Shown here: positions 1 to 8,743 of the stretch, piece after piece | Layout: each line of letters begins with the position of its first letter | Position numbering within the stretch: position 1 is the stretch's first letter | Translations under genes and position numbers: made by a program | Assembly (NCBI GenBank): GCA_013911065.1 | Contig: JACERV010000027.1 | Coordinates: forward strand, 1 to 64,000 | Length of the DNA stretch: 64,000 bases | Origin: Ruminococcus sp. | Lineage (GTDB): Bacteria; Bacillota; Clostridia; Lachnospirales; Lachnospiraceae | Reading direction: 5' to 3' | Notes under the pieces: model-generated | Databases searched by the model: none | Told to the model about the DNA's origin: nothing | Seen by the model: only the letters and a program-made list of their open reading frames with translations

Positions 1-127
1 GTACTGCACGAGCCTAGCACGTAGGCCGTTCCTTGAGATTAGCGAGGTATTATCGAGCTTAGCGAAAGGAACTTCCTTAAGAAAGTGATTGGCGAGGTAC
101 TGCACGAGCCTAGCACGTAGGCCGTTC
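1..127. repeat. 31-base direct repeat pair at 1-31 and 97-127
   Basis: The same 31-base sequence (beginning gtactgcacgagcctagcac) occurs at 1-31 and 97-127, identical base for base. Each copy contains a short hairpin (gccta / taggc around gcacg). The bases between them carry related phrases such as 'agcgaggtat' and 'ggcgaggtac', so the block looks like a cluster of diverged intergenic repeat units. It ends about 35 bases before the first gene and is cut by the window edge, so its full extent is unknown. Confidence 0.8.
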
Positions 128-162
128 GTTATAAAATGCATAGAAGTATGGGAGGTTTTTAG

Positions 163-1182
163 ATGAAGCTGATTAGGACAGAAGAGGCGGAAGGTTGTGT
201 TTTATGTCATGACATCACACAAATTATTCCGGGAGTAACGAAAGATGCAGTATTCAAAAAAGGGCATATTGTAAGGAAAGAGGATATCCCTGTGCTGTTA
301 TCAGTGGGAAAAGAACATCTATATGTGTGGGAAAATCAAGAGGGGATGCTTCACGAGAATGATGCTGCCGAAGTACTCCGCCAGGTGTGCCAGGGGGATT
401 ATATGGAACCTTCGGAAGTCAAAGAAGGGAAAATAGATTTGACGGCATCCTGCGACGGATTACTGAAGGTAGATAAGAAGAAACTGAACCGGGTCAATGC
501 TATGGGGCAGATTGTGATTGCTTCCAGGCATGGAAATTTTTCCGTGAAAAAGGGAGATAAAATTGCAGGCATGAGAGTAGTCCCTCTTGTCATTGAAGAG
601 GAGAAGATGAACTGGGTTACTCAGGTCTGCGGGGACAAGCCGATTTTTCAAATATTGCCTTTCCGGAAAATGAAAGCAGGAATTGTGACCACTGGGAGTG
701 AAGTATACCATGGAAGAATCCAGGACAAATTTACCCCGGTGGTGATAGATAAGCTTGAAGAATATGGAATGGAAGTCCTTGGGAATACACTCTGTAATGA
801 TGATTCTGAGATGGTCACAGGAGCTATTCAGGACTGGCTGGAACAGGGGGCGGAGATTGTATTGTGCACCGGAGGAATGAGTGTAGATCCGGATGACAGG
901 ACTCCCCTTTCTATCCGCATGGCTTCCGATGAGGTTATCACCTATGGGGCTCCGGTTCTTCCAGGCGCCATGTTCATGCTTGCCTATGCAGGTGATGTTC
1001 CGATTATGGGGCTTCCGGGCTGTGTAATGTACTCAAAACGGACCATATTTGATTTAATGCTGCCAAGGCTGGCTGCGGGAGAAAGGCTGAAGGAAGAAGA
1101 CTTTACAGTGCTGGGAGAAGGGGGATTATGCCTGTCATGTCCTCAATGTACATTTCCCAATTGTGGATTCGGAAAAGCATAA
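163..1182 (+). CDS. MoeA-like molybdopterin-binding protein
   Basis: The 339-residue product has a MoCF/MogA-type molybdopterin-binding domain in its C-terminal half: the stretch from AGIVTTGSEVYHGRI (about residue 172) through LCTGGMSVDPDDRTP (about 240) is the usual glycine-rich pterin pocket. The N-terminal third is a short MoeA-like region. It ends in a small Cys cluster (CPQC, then C) not usual for MoeA. The family inserts molybdate into adenylylated molybdopterin or binds the cofactor. GGGAGG sits 7 bases before the ATG. Given the two molybdenum hydroxylases nearby, I infer a role in cofactor supply for them. It is shorter than typical MoeA (about 400), so it may be a specialised paralog. 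Confidence 0.85.
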   Translation: MKLIRTEEAEGCVLCHDITQIIPGVTKDAVFKKGHIVRKEDIPVLLSVGKEHLYVWENQEGMLHENDAAEVLRQVCQGDYMEPSEVKEGKIDLTASCDGLLKVDKKKLNRVNAMGQIVIASRHGNFSVKKGDKIAGMRVVPLVIEEEKMNWVTQVCGDKPIFQILPFRKMKAGIVTTGSEVYHGRIQDKFTPVVIDKLEEYGMEVLGNTLCNDDSEMVTGAIQDWLEQGAEIVLCTGGMSVDPDDRTPLSIRMASDEVITYGAPVLPGAMFMLAYAGDVPIMGLPGCVMYSKRTIFDLMLPRLAAGERLKEEDFTVLGEGGLCLSCPQCTFPNCGFGKA

Positions 1183-1200
1183 TGAAATATTGCCGGCTTA

Positions 1201-1224
1201 CCCTCCAGACGAAAGAAAGGAGGG
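1201..1224. other. intergenic hairpin after the MoeA-like gene
   Basis: ccctcc (1201-1206) pairs with ggaggg (1219-1224) across a 12-base loop, 19 bases after the MoeA-like stop codon. No T-run follows on the plus strand, so it is not a convincing terminator. It could stabilise the mRNA 3' end. Confidence 0.3.
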
Positions 1225-1323
1225 GGCCAATGTGATTACATATTCTGATTTGATTCAGTTTCGTATATTCTTGGCAATTCCATGCAGCTACCAAAAGTTT
1301 GATACAATGAGGAAATCAATGAG

Positions 1324-1605
1324 ATGAATAAAGTATATGAATTTGAAGCAGAAATTAAGAAGGTTCCCGATATAGATGGAGCATATGTGGAAATGCCATT
1401 TGATGTGCGGAAAGAGTTTGGAAAAGGCAGAGTGAAAGTTCACGCCACATTTGACGATGCAGGATACGACGGAAGCATTGTAAATATGGGAGTTAAGAAT
1501 GACGATGGAAGTATCTGTTATATCATAGGTCTTCGAAAGGATATTCGTGCTAAAATTGGAAAACAGCCGGGGGATAAAGTGAAGATTATCCTTGAGGAAC
1601 GATAA
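1324..1605 (+). CDS. DUF1905 domain protein
   Basis: A 93-residue soluble protein recognisable as the DUF1905 family. The diagnostic pattern is a small beta-rich fold with '[18 protein letters not shown]' near residues 22-39 and the closing '[11 protein letters not shown]' segment. No biochemical function is established for the family; the fold resembles double-psi or AbrB-like small barrels. The start ATG has GAGG 11 bases upstream. It stands alone between the MoeA-like gene and the convergent xanthine dehydrogenase gene, and I see no link to either. Confidence 0.75.
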   Translation: MNKVYEFEAEIKKVPDIDGAYVEMPFDVRKEFGKGRVKVHATFDDAGYDGSIVNMGVKNDDGSICYIIGLRKDIRAKIGKQPGDKVKIILEER

Positions 1606-1738
1606 ATTGCAGTTACTTATATACCGCGAGGATGTAAAAGGGAGGAACAACCGATGTATGAATCTCTTTTTTATTTTTAAAGGAAATTTATCTTGAAAGC
1701 AGATAAAGTCTTCGCAGGGTATAAGGATATATAAAAAT

Positions 1739-1786
1739 GGCTATTGCTCTGGTAGAAGATTTATCTACTTTTGCAATAGCCTTTTT
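1739..1786. terminator. bidirectional intrinsic terminator
   Basis: ggctattgc (1739-1747) pairs with gcaatagcc (1773-1781). On the plus strand it is followed by ctttttatc; on the minus strand the hairpin is followed by atttttata. It lies 8 bases past the stop of the leftward xanthine dehydrogenase gene, so it most likely terminates the leftward purine operon and also blocks rightward readthrough. Confidence 0.75.
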
Positions 1787-1788
1787 AT

Positions 1789-4368
1789 CTATTTGCGTTT
1801 AGAATAATAAGTGTCTTCCATAGGAAGCTTAGTCCGGAGCTTGTGGTCCATTGCGTAATATGCACCCTGTGCTGCCGGAGCCGTGGGGATAGTTGCGATT
1901 TCGCCGATTCCTTTGGCGCCATAAGCAAAGCTCAGCAATTCTTCTTTTTCCACATAAATTGCGTGGATATTGGGAATCTGGGGAGCCCGCATCAGCCCAA
2001 GAGTACCAAACTTGACCTGAGGAACACAATCCTTCAGAGGGAAGTCTTCCGTTAGGGCATAGCCAAGCCCCATCAGCGCTCCCCCTTCTATCTGCCCCTG
2101 TATTGAAATCGGATTTACAACCTTGCCTGAATCATGAGCGGCATATACATCGGTCACTTTGCCTTCATCATCTATAATTACGACATGTGTTGCAAAACCA
2201 TAAGCAATATGGCTTTTGGGGTTCGGTTTATCCGCACCCAATTTATCAGTTGGATCAAAGAATTCTGCGAAGAACTCCCGGCCCTCAAGTGCCTCGAGAC
2301 TGCCGGCTTCTTGCATTGCGGACAGAAGGTCTTCTGCCGCCATACGTACAGCTTCACCTGAAATCAGCGTCTGGCGGGAACCGGAAGTGGTTCCAGAGTC
2401 CGGTGCAAGTTCGGAGTTGACACCCATGCTGCGGATTTGGCTTAACCTGAGCCCTGTTGTCTCAGCGGCAATCTGAACAAAGACGGTAGCACAGCCTTGT
2501 CCGATATCCGAAGCAGCCGAATAAATCTCTACAATGCCATTGCTGACAATCAATTTGGCGCGCCCTTTATCCGGCAGACCAACGCCTACTCCGGCATTTT
2601 TCATGGCACAGGCAATCCCGGCTCTTCCCGGATGACTTTCGTAAACTTCTCTTACAGCCTCAAGGGTTTCCTTAAGAGCTGTAGAACAATCCGCAATTTG
2701 TCCGTTTGGGAGCACCTTGCCAGGCTCGATAGCATTGCGGTAACGGATTTCCCACGGTGAAATCCCTACCTTTTCAGCCAGAAGGTTAATGTTGGACTCC
2801 AGTGCGAACTCACTCTGACATACTCCGAAACCCCTGAATGCACCTGCCGGCGGGTTATTCGTATAATATCCGTATCCTCGTATATCGGTGTTCTGGTAAC
2901 AATAGGGACCTACAGAATGGGTACAGGCCCGTTCCAGAACAGGGCCGCATAAAGAAGCATATGCCCCGGTATCGAAATAAATCTCGCAGTCCAGTCCGGT
3001 AAAGATACCGTTCTCATCGCAGCCCAGAGTGAAGGTCCCTTCCATTGCATGGCGCTTGGGATGGAAGTGCAGTGACTCCTGCCTGCTGAGCTTGATTTTA
3101 ACCGGGCGGTTTAATTTCAAAGCCGCCAGCACCGCTACATGCTGAACTGAGACATCTTCTTTTCCGCCGAAGCCTCCGCCTACCAGTTTGTTTTCCACTA
3201 CAATACGCTCCTGATCCCAACCAAGCATAATGGCAATTTCATGGCGGGTGTCGTATACTCCCTGATCTGATGTGTAGACCTTAACTCCGTTCTTGTAGGG
3301 AAATGCCAGTGCACATTCAGGCTCCAAAAATGCGTGCTCGGTAAATGGCGTACTGTATTCCTGAGTTACCACATATTTTGAATCGGCAAGTGCTGCTTTG
3401 GCATCGCCTCGGGTGACATGCCGTGACTGGCAGAGATTTCCTTTCTCGTGGAGTTTGGGAGCATTTTCGGCCATTGCCTCCCTTACATTCCGGACAGGTT
3501 CCAGCTCCTCATATTCAATGTGGACCAGCTTTTTGGCCTGCGCCAAAATCTCCTCTGTTTCTGCAACGACCACACAGATGGCATCCCCTACAGCTCTTGT
3601 GATATCCCCCTCTGCAATCATGACATCCCAGTCCTGCTGAATATGCCCTACTTTGTTGTTAGGAACATCCTCAGCCGTTAAAACATCTAATACACCAGGC
3701 AAGGCCAGTGCCTTGGAGGTGTCTATCTTCCGTACACGGGCCCTTGGATATTTGGTTCGCACTGCTGAAGCGTGCACCATCCCCTCCATGAGAATATCAT
3801 CTACATACTCTCCATATCCAAGAACCTTCTCCCGAACGTCGACTCGGAAAGCCCGGGTCCCTACACCATATTCGTCCCCGCGTTCGAGGGAGCTTTCGAT
3901 AGATTCATCCCCGCGGAGGATTGCCGCCGCAAGCTGAATCCCTTCCAGAATCTTCTTGTAACCGGTACAGCGGCAGATATTGCCTTTTATTGCAAGTTTG
4001 ATATCCTCTTCTGTAGGGGCAGGGTTTTTGTCTATGAGCGCTTTTCCGGACATAACCATCCCTGGAATACAAAAACCGCACTGTACCGCCCCCATTGCTC
4101 CAAAAGCATAAACAAAAGCTTCTTTTTCCTTCTCACTTAAGCCTTCCACCGTAATAATATTACGCCCGGCAGCCTTGTCTGTTGTCAAAATACAACCTCT
4201 GACTGCTTTGCCGTCCACAAGGATCGTGCAGGTTCCGCACGCACCCTCGCTGCAGCCGTCCTTTACTGAGAACAGATGTAAATCATCGCGCAGATAACGC
4301 AAAAGTGATTTTTTCTTGTCTGTTTCCCTGGGCACACCATTTACTGTAAAATGATACATCTCTTGCAT
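1789..4368 (-). CDS. selenium-dependent-type xanthine dehydrogenase, copy 1
   Basis: The 859-residue protein fuses an N-terminal [2Fe-2S] region (residues about 1-150, with DGCSEGACGTC and CGFCIPGMVMS...ICRCTGYKK) directly to the molybdopterin hydroxylase domains. There is no FAD domain. Molybdenum-site motifs include GGGFGGKED, PPAGAFRGFGV (the Arg that contacts purines in xanthine oxidases), GTTSGSRQTLISGEA and GAKGIGEIATIPTAP with the catalytic Glu. This layout and length match the family known as selenium-dependent xanthine dehydrogenase. It hydroxylates purines in the cytoplasm; the electron acceptor is not shown by sequence. GAGGAAAG precedes the chosen ATG. It is last in the leftward operon, 19 bases after a small Cys-rich gene. 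A second copy lies at 20456-23011. Confidence 0.93.
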   Translation of the reverse strand: MQEMYHFTVNGVPRETDKKKSLLRYLRDDLHLFSVKDGCSEGACGTCTILVDGKAVRGCILTTDKAAGRNIITVEGLSEKEKEAFVYAFGAMGAVQCGFCIPGMVMSGKALIDKNPAPTEEDIKLAIKGNICRCTGYKKILEGIQLAAAILRGDESIESSLERGDEYGVGTRAFRVDVREKVLGYGEYVDDILMEGMVHASAVRTKYPRARVRKIDTSKALALPGVLDVLTAEDVPNNKVGHIQQDWDVMIAEGDITRAVGDAICVVVAETEEILAQAKKLVHIEYEELEPVRNVREAMAENAPKLHEKGNLCQSRHVTRGDAKAALADSKYVVTQEYSTPFTEHAFLEPECALAFPYKNGVKVYTSDQGVYDTRHEIAIMLGWDQERIVVENKLVGGGFGGKEDVSVQHVAVLAALKLNRPVKIKLSRQESLHFHPKRHAMEGTFTLGCDENGIFTGLDCEIYFDTGAYASLCGPVLERACTHSVGPYCYQNTDIRGYGYYTNNPPAGAFRGFGVCQSEFALESNINLLAEKVGISPWEIRYRNAIEPGKVLPNGQIADCSTALKETLEAVREVYESHPGRAGIACAMKNAGVGVGLPDKGRAKLIVSNGIVEIYSAASDIGQGCATVFVQIAAETTGLRLSQIRSMGVNSELAPDSGTTSGSRQTLISGEAVRMAAEDLLSAMQEAGSLEALEGREFFAEFFDPTDKLGADKPNPKSHIAYGFATHVVIIDDEGKVTDVYAAHDSGKVVNPISIQGQIEGGALMGLGYALTEDFPLKDCVPQVKFGTLGLMRAPQIPNIHAIYVEKEELLSFAYGAKGIGEIATIPTAPAAQGAYYAMDHKLRTKLPMEDTYYSKRK

Positions 4369-4387
4369 TTCACTTTCCTCGTTTTCA

Positions 4388-4546
4388 TTAATCTATTGTA
4401 AGGATGCCATTTGCGTCGTGGATGACTTTCCTTGGACATTTCACGGCACACTCCAGAAGTTCATCAGGATATTTTGCGGCAGCCTGTTTGCAGTCACAGG
4501 ACAGCTCTTTCCGGTTTATCTTTTCATTCGCACGTTTTGTTCCCAA
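4388..4546 (-). CDS. small four-Cys ferredoxin-like protein
   Basis: The protein is about 52 residues and contains CDC, then after 13 residues C-x3-CP, ending in a 'KVIHDANGILTID' segment like the tail of bacterial ferredoxins. A longer frame would begin at an ATG at 4573, but a perfect AGGAGG lies inside that extension, 9 bases before a TTG at 4546, so TTG is the better start. Four Cys could ligand one Fe-S cluster or a zinc. It sits immediately before xdh copy 1. Because that enzyme has no flavin subunit, I infer an electron-transfer or cluster-assembly role; this is not proven, and I recognise no named family with certainty. Confidence 0.6.
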   Translation of the reverse strand: MGTKRANEKINRKELSCDCKQAAAKYPDELLECAVKCPRKVIHDANGILTID

Positions 4547-4618
4547 AATATTGAACCTCCTGTTTGTTTTCACGGCAGCTTGTCCTCATAAATAAAGCTG
4601 TCTGTTCAATGTATACAG

Positions 4619-4661
4619 AAAACCCACATGAAAATAATGGTTGATCTTCATGCAGGTTTTT
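4619..4661. terminator. terminator after the purine permease
   Basis: aacccacatgaa (4621-4632) pairs imperfectly with ttcatgcaggtt (4647-4658), with T-runs on both sides (gggttttc on the minus strand, aggttttt on the plus strand). It lies just beyond the leftward permease stop at 4672, so the small Cys-rich gene and xdh copy 1 may be reached by partial readthrough or from their own promoter. Confidence 0.6.
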
Positions 4662-4671
4662 CATTTGTTAT

Positions 4672-6027
4672 TTAATTGTTTTCATCAGATGCAGATTCCG
4701 ATACTATTTCTTTATCTTTTGGAAGAATGATATTCAAAAGTATAGTAACTAAGGTAGCGACCACAACTGGTGATTTTCCGAATATTGTAGTGAACCAGGC
4801 CGGAAAAGATGCAAGAGAACCACTTGCCTGAGTAATTCCCATTCCTAAAGCAACGCCGAGTCCTACAATGGAAGTGTTTCTGTAGGACATCTTCTCACTT
4901 GTGATTAACTTGATTCCTGTCATGGCAATCGAAGCGAACACAGAGACGGTTGCTCCGCCAAGAACACAATACGGAATTGTGGTCAGCAGGGATGAGAACT
5001 TCGGAATCAGTCCGGCAATCAGAAGGATAACAGCCGCAAGACCAAATACACAGCGGTTTACGACCTTTGTTGTAGCAACGATGCCTACATTCTGGCTGTA
5101 GGTTGCAGTGGGAAGTCCTCCTAGAAGAGCACCGAGGATATTCGTAATCCCGTATCCTACAATTCCGCCCTGTAATTCATTATCTTTGGGCATACGGTCA
5201 AGACCTCCGCTTGTTGTGGCAGAGAAATCTCCGATGGCCTGAATAGAGTTAACAACAAATAATAGGCCAATCGCTATACTGGAGGAAATTTCAAATTTTA
5301 CTCCGAAATACAAAGGCGGCGTAATCTGGAAAACGGATGCCTGTGCCACAGAAGAGAAGTCCACCATACCAAAAAATAATGCAACAATATAACCACCGAC
5401 AATTCCAATTAGAATGGATGCCAGTTTCCAAAGCCCTTTTCCAAAATGATTGAGTATTGTAACAATAGCCAGCGTGATAATTGCAACCACCCAGTTCTGC
5501 CATGAACCATAGTCCGGTTTGCCGACTCCTCCTGCCATATAGTTAATGGCGGTGGGATACAAGGAAAGTCCAATGGTAAATACCACGGTTCCTGCAATCA
5601 ATGGAGGGAAAAACTTACGAATCTTTTTAATAAACAAACCAACGATAATTGCTGCACAGCCGCCCACAATCTGGGCTCCCAGGATAGTCGGGATGTCAAA
5701 GCCTTCGGCAATGGCCTGCATACTTGGCAGGTAAGCAAAGCTGATACCCATGATAACCGGCAGACCCGCTCCGATGCCAAAACTTTTTGTCTTAATAAAT
5801 GGGAAAAGCTGGATCAATGTGGCCAGTGCAGATACAACCAGCGCTGCCTGAATTAATTTAACACTGTCTGCCTCAGAAAGGCCGGCAGTTGCTGCAACAA
5901 TAATAGCAGGAGTAACAATACCTATAATCGCTGCAACAACATGCTGGAAAGCAAGGGGGAGAGCCTCTCCTAAAGCAGGCACTCCATTCATTTCAAATAC
6001 ACTTGCTCGTTTTACTTCTTTTTTCAT
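4672..6027 (-). CDS. NCS2-family purine (urate/xanthine) permease
   Basis: The integral membrane protein is about 451 residues with some 12-14 hydrophobic segments. It carries NCS2 nucleobase-cation symporter signatures: the TM1 'LAFQHVVAAIIG' histidine motif near residue 28, and the QNVGIVATTKVVNR motif late in the protein. The family imports xanthine, uric acid or uracil with protons or Na+. Its position inside the purine-degradation operon argues for a urate or xanthine substrate. An ATG six bases upstream (6033) lies only one base from GGAGG; the ATG at 6027 has a 7-base spacing and is preferred. It follows carbamate kinase by 15 bases. Confidence 0.92.
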   Translation of the reverse strand: MKKEVKRASVFEMNGVPALGEALPLAFQHVVAAIIGIVTPAIIVAATAGLSEADSVKLIQAALVVSALATLIQLFPFIKTKSFGIGAGLPVIMGISFAYLPSMQAIAEGFDIPTILGAQIVGGCAAIIVGLFIKKIRKFFPPLIAGTVVFTIGLSLYPTAINYMAGGVGKPDYGSWQNWVVAIITLAIVTILNHFGKGLWKLASILIGIVGGYIVALFFGMVDFSSVAQASVFQITPPLYFGVKFEISSSIAIGLLFVVNSIQAIGDFSATTSGGLDRMPKDNELQGGIVGYGITNILGALLGGLPTATYSQNVGIVATTKVVNRCVFGLAAVILLIAGLIPKFSSLLTTIPYCVLGGATVSVFASIAMTGIKLITSEKMSYRNTSIVGLGVALGMGITQASGSLASFPAWFTTIFGKSPVVVATLVTILLNIILPKDKEIVSESASDENN

Positions 6028-6042
6028 GTACATGCCTCCGTT

Positions 6043-6990
6043 TTAGCCACGGCCAATCATGGTACCTGTATGTCCAAGAATTCCGTCTTTGGCCTTTTCC
6101 AGTAAAGTAATCAGAGCCTGACGGCCCGGTGCAGATTCAGCAAATTCTACGGCTGCCTGTACTTTTGGAAGCATAGAGCCGGGAGCAAAGTGTCCTTCAG
6201 CCATATACTGTTTTGCTTCCTCTACCGTAATGTTATCCAGCCATTTTTCATCTGCTTTTCCATAATTAATTGCAACTTTTTCGACAGCAGTCAGGATAAT
6301 CAGGAAATCTGCATCCAATTCACGTGCAAGCAGGCTGCTTGCAAAATCTTTATCAATAACAGCACTGGCACCCTTCAAATGATTTCCCTGACGGGTGACA
6401 GGAATTCCACCGCCCCCGCAGGCAATTACTAAATCACCGGATTCTACCATAGTGCGGATAGTACCGATTTCTACGATTTCCTGCGGTCTTGGAGAAGATA
6501 CTACACGGCGGTAGCCGCGTCCGGAATCCTCTTTCATAATATAATCATACTTTGCAGCCATTTCGTCAGCCTGCTCTTTGGTCATAAAGCGGCCGATTGG
6601 CTTGGACGGATTTTGAAATGCCTCGTCATTTTCATCTACACGAACCTGTGTAATCATGGTAGCTACCGGAATGTCTGTAATATTCCGGTCCAAAAGCTCC
6701 TCACGCAGGGCATTCTGCAAATCATATCCGATATATGCCTGACTCATTGCCACACAGACTGACAGCGGTGTATTCGGCTGCTGTGGGTCTTCATGGGTCA
6801 GTGCTATCATAGCGTTATTTACCATTCCAACCTGGGGGCCGTTGCCGTGGGCAACCACGACCTCACAGCCCTCCTCGATCAGGTCTACAATGGCACGGGC
6901 AGTAATTTTTACTGCAGTCATCTGCTCAGGCAGGGTGTTGCCGAGGGCATTCCCGCCAAGAGCAATAACAATTCGTTTTTTCTTTGCCAT
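6043..6990 (-). CDS. arcC: carbamate kinase
   Basis: The 315-residue enzyme transfers phosphate from carbamoyl phosphate to ADP, giving ATP, ammonia and CO2. Amino-acid-kinase motifs are visible: IALGGNALG at the N terminus, VVAHGNGPQVG, CGGGGIPV and the EMAAKYDY / DSGRGYRR region. GGAGG lies 8 bases before the ATG at 6990, inside the end of ridA (gap one base), so a further upstream ATG at 7008 is unlikely. In this operon it would harvest the carbamoyl phosphate released by the YgeW carbamoyltransferase, making this the ATP-yielding step of purine fermentation. Confidence 0.95.
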   Translation of the reverse strand: MAKKKRIVIALGGNALGNTLPEQMTAVKITARAIVDLIEEGCEVVVAHGNGPQVGMVNNAMIALTHEDPQQPNTPLSVCVAMSQAYIGYDLQNALREELLDRNITDIPVATMITQVRVDENDEAFQNPSKPIGRFMTKEQADEMAAKYDYIMKEDSGRGYRRVVSSPRPQEIVEIGTIRTMVESGDLVIACGGGGIPVTRQGNHLKGASAVIDKDFASSLLARELDADFLIILTAVEKVAINYGKADEKWLDNITVEEAKQYMAEGHFAPGSMLPKVQAAVEFAESAPGRQALITLLEKAKDGILGHTGTMIGRG

Positions 6991-6991
6991 T

Positions 6992-7375
6992 TTATTTTCC
7001 TCCGACATATGCGATAGTTTCTACTTCACATAAAACGCCCTTTGGCAGAGCTTTTACAGCAACACAGGAGCGTGCCGGTTTTCCAACAAAATATTTTGCA
7101 TAGATTTCATTGAATGCAGCAAAGTCACCCATATCTGCCAGAAAGCAGGTTGTCTTTACAACATCTTTAAATTCAGCTCCCTGGCTCTCCAGAAGTGCAG
7201 CCACATTTTTCATAACCTGCTCTGTCTGTTCTTCGATAGTTGTTCCCACTACTTCTCCAGTTTCCGCAGAAAGTGGAATCGCACCAGAGAAAAATGCGAG
7301 ATCATTTACAATGATTCCCTGTGAGTATGGTCCGATTGCTGCCGGTGCATTTTTTGTGTCAACATATTTCAACAT
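6992..7375 (-). CDS. ridA: RidA/YjgF-family enamine/imine deaminase
   Basis: A 127-residue RidA protein. Characteristic segments are 'APAAIGPYSQGIIVNDLAFF', the N-MKNVAALLE helix and the C-terminal GKPARSCVAVKALPKG with the conserved Arg that binds the 2-iminoacid, followed by CEVETIAYV. RidA hydrolyses reactive 2-aminoacrylate/imine. Diaminopropionate ammonia-lyase, encoded upstream in the same operon, produces aminoacrylate, so the pairing makes chemical sense. Its end overlaps the carbamate kinase ribosome binding site. Confidence 0.95.
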   Translation of the reverse strand: MLKYVDTKNAPAAIGPYSQGIIVNDLAFFSGAIPLSAETGEVVGTTIEEQTEQVMKNVAALLESQGAEFKDVVKTTCFLADMGDFAAFNEIYAKYFVGKPARSCVAVKALPKGVLCEVETIAYVGGK

Positions 7376-7406
7376 ATTCTATACCTCCTGTATAGTTATC
7401 AGCTTA

Positions 7407-8600
7407 TTATTCGAAGATTCTTGGTGTCTTGTTTCCATCTAATTTCTTTAAAATCTCAGCAGGATCTGCAAATTTTGCAAGGAAAATCATAGCTGCAATA
7501 ATGTATGGTTTGTAGCTGGCTTCTTTGTATAATGGATCTCTGTAACGATCAAATACAGTTGCGTCTACTTCGCCTTCTTCACAGCTTACGCCAGTGATAT
7601 CAGCAGGCAGGCAGTGCATGTAGAGAGCTTTTCCGTCTTTTGTAGTCGCCATCAATTCTTCTGTACATGCCCAGTCTTTGTGCTCTGCGTTCTGAGCAAG
7701 CAGTTCTTTTTCAAGAGCTTTAATTCCGTCTAAATCGCCTTCTCCGTAAAGGTCTGTACGTTTTTCCATAGCAGCAAATGGAGCCCAGCTCTTTGGATAT
7801 ACGATGTCAGCATCTTTGAATGCTTCTGCCATATCGTTTGTCTTAGTAAATGTACCGCCGGATTTCTTAGCGTTTTCAGCAGCAACAGCCTCTACTTCCG
7901 GGAATACTTCATATCCCTCTGGATGAGCCAGAACAACATCCATTCCAAAACGTGTCATCAGACCGATGATTCCCTGAGGAACAGACAATGGTTTTCCATA
8001 AGAAGGAGAGTAAGCCCATGTCATAGCCAGCTTTTTGCCCTTCAGGTTTTCAACACCGCCGAACTCGTGGATAATGTGAAGCATATCAGCCATAGACTGA
8101 GTTGGGTGGTCAATATCGCACTGCAGGTTTACAAGAGTAGGTTTCTGCTCCAGAATACCATCTTTGTTTCCCTGTGTTACAGAGTCAACAACTTCGTGCA
8201 TGTAAGCGTTACCCTTTCCGATGTACATATCATCACGGATACCGATTACATCAGCCATGAAAGAAATCATGTTAGCAGTCTCACGAACAGTCTCGCCGTG
8301 TGCTACCTGAGACTTACCTTCATCTAAATCCTGAACTTCCAGTCCAAGCAGGTTACAGGCAGAAGCAAAGGAGAAACGTGTACGGGTAGAATTGTCACGG
8401 AAAAGGGAAACACCCAGACCGCTCTCAAATACTTTTGTAGAGATGTTGTTTTCTCTCATAAAACGAAGTGCGTCAGCAACTGTGAATACAGCTTCCAATT
8501 CTTCGTCTGTCTTTTCCCATGTAAGGAAAAAGTCTCCGTTGTACATTTCCTTAAAGTTTAACGCGTTCAATTTGTCGATATAATCCTGTAAAGTTTTCAT
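7407..8600 (-). CDS. ygeW: knotted carbamoyltransferase YgeW
   Basis: This 397-residue member of the aspartate/ornithine carbamoyltransferase superfamily shows the carbamoyl-phosphate-binding loop NSTRTRFSF (about residue 70) and the HCLPAD motif (about residue 327), plus the insertions of the YgeW group. The family phosphorolyses an N-carbamoyl (ureido) compound or makes it. In purine-degradation clusters it is assigned to the ureidopropionate-type intermediate, giving carbamoyl phosphate. AGGAGG lies 9 bases before the ATG. It is preceded by a 143-base gap that carries a palindromic repeat. Confidence 0.93.
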   Translation of the reverse strand: MKTLQDYIDKLNALNFKEMYNGDFFLTWEKTDEELEAVFTVADALRFMRENNISTKVFESGLGVSLFRDNSTRTRFSFASACNLLGLEVQDLDEGKSQVAHGETVRETANMISFMADVIGIRDDMYIGKGNAYMHEVVDSVTQGNKDGILEQKPTLVNLQCDIDHPTQSMADMLHIIHEFGGVENLKGKKLAMTWAYSPSYGKPLSVPQGIIGLMTRFGMDVVLAHPEGYEVFPEVEAVAAENAKKSGGTFTKTNDMAEAFKDADIVYPKSWAPFAAMEKRTDLYGEGDLDGIKALEKELLAQNAEHKDWACTEELMATTKDGKALYMHCLPADITGVSCEEGEVDATVFDRYRDPLYKEASYKPYIIAAMIFLAKFADPAEILKKLDGNKTPRIFE

Positions 8601-8676
8601 AGCAAAAATCCTCCTAATTGTTTAATTTTTAGTTATAGTCCGGCCAAAGGCTAAATTAGCATGACCGATTTGTTTT

Positions 8677-8741
8677 CTGAATATTCTGAAAATGGCCGTC
8701 AAAAGGGTCAGTCCCTTTTCAAAAGGGACAGTCCCCTTTGC
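8677..8741. repeat. palindromic repeat, copy A
   Basis: This roughly 65-base element begins ctgaatattctgaaa and continues into a long palindrome (aaaagggtcagtccctttt / caaaagggacagtcccc). The element at 13634-13699 is the same in reverse orientation, including the ctgaatattctgaaa flank. Copy A lies in the ygeY-ygeW gap, ending just before the ygeY stop codon. It could act as a terminator or attenuator for ygeY, since the hairpin lies at its 3' end. Confidence 0.75.
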
Positions 8742-8743
8742 AA

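Noticed and set aside
1201-1230. Possible molybdenum-cofactor RNA motif after the MoeA-like gene
   Set aside because: Only one simple hairpin is visible, downstream of the gene and without the multi-stem structure or conserved GNRA features expected of that riboswitch.
1654-1680. Eight-codon frame with a strong GGGAGG ribosome site
   Set aside because: Too short to support as a gene. It may be a chance frame or the start of a decayed gene.
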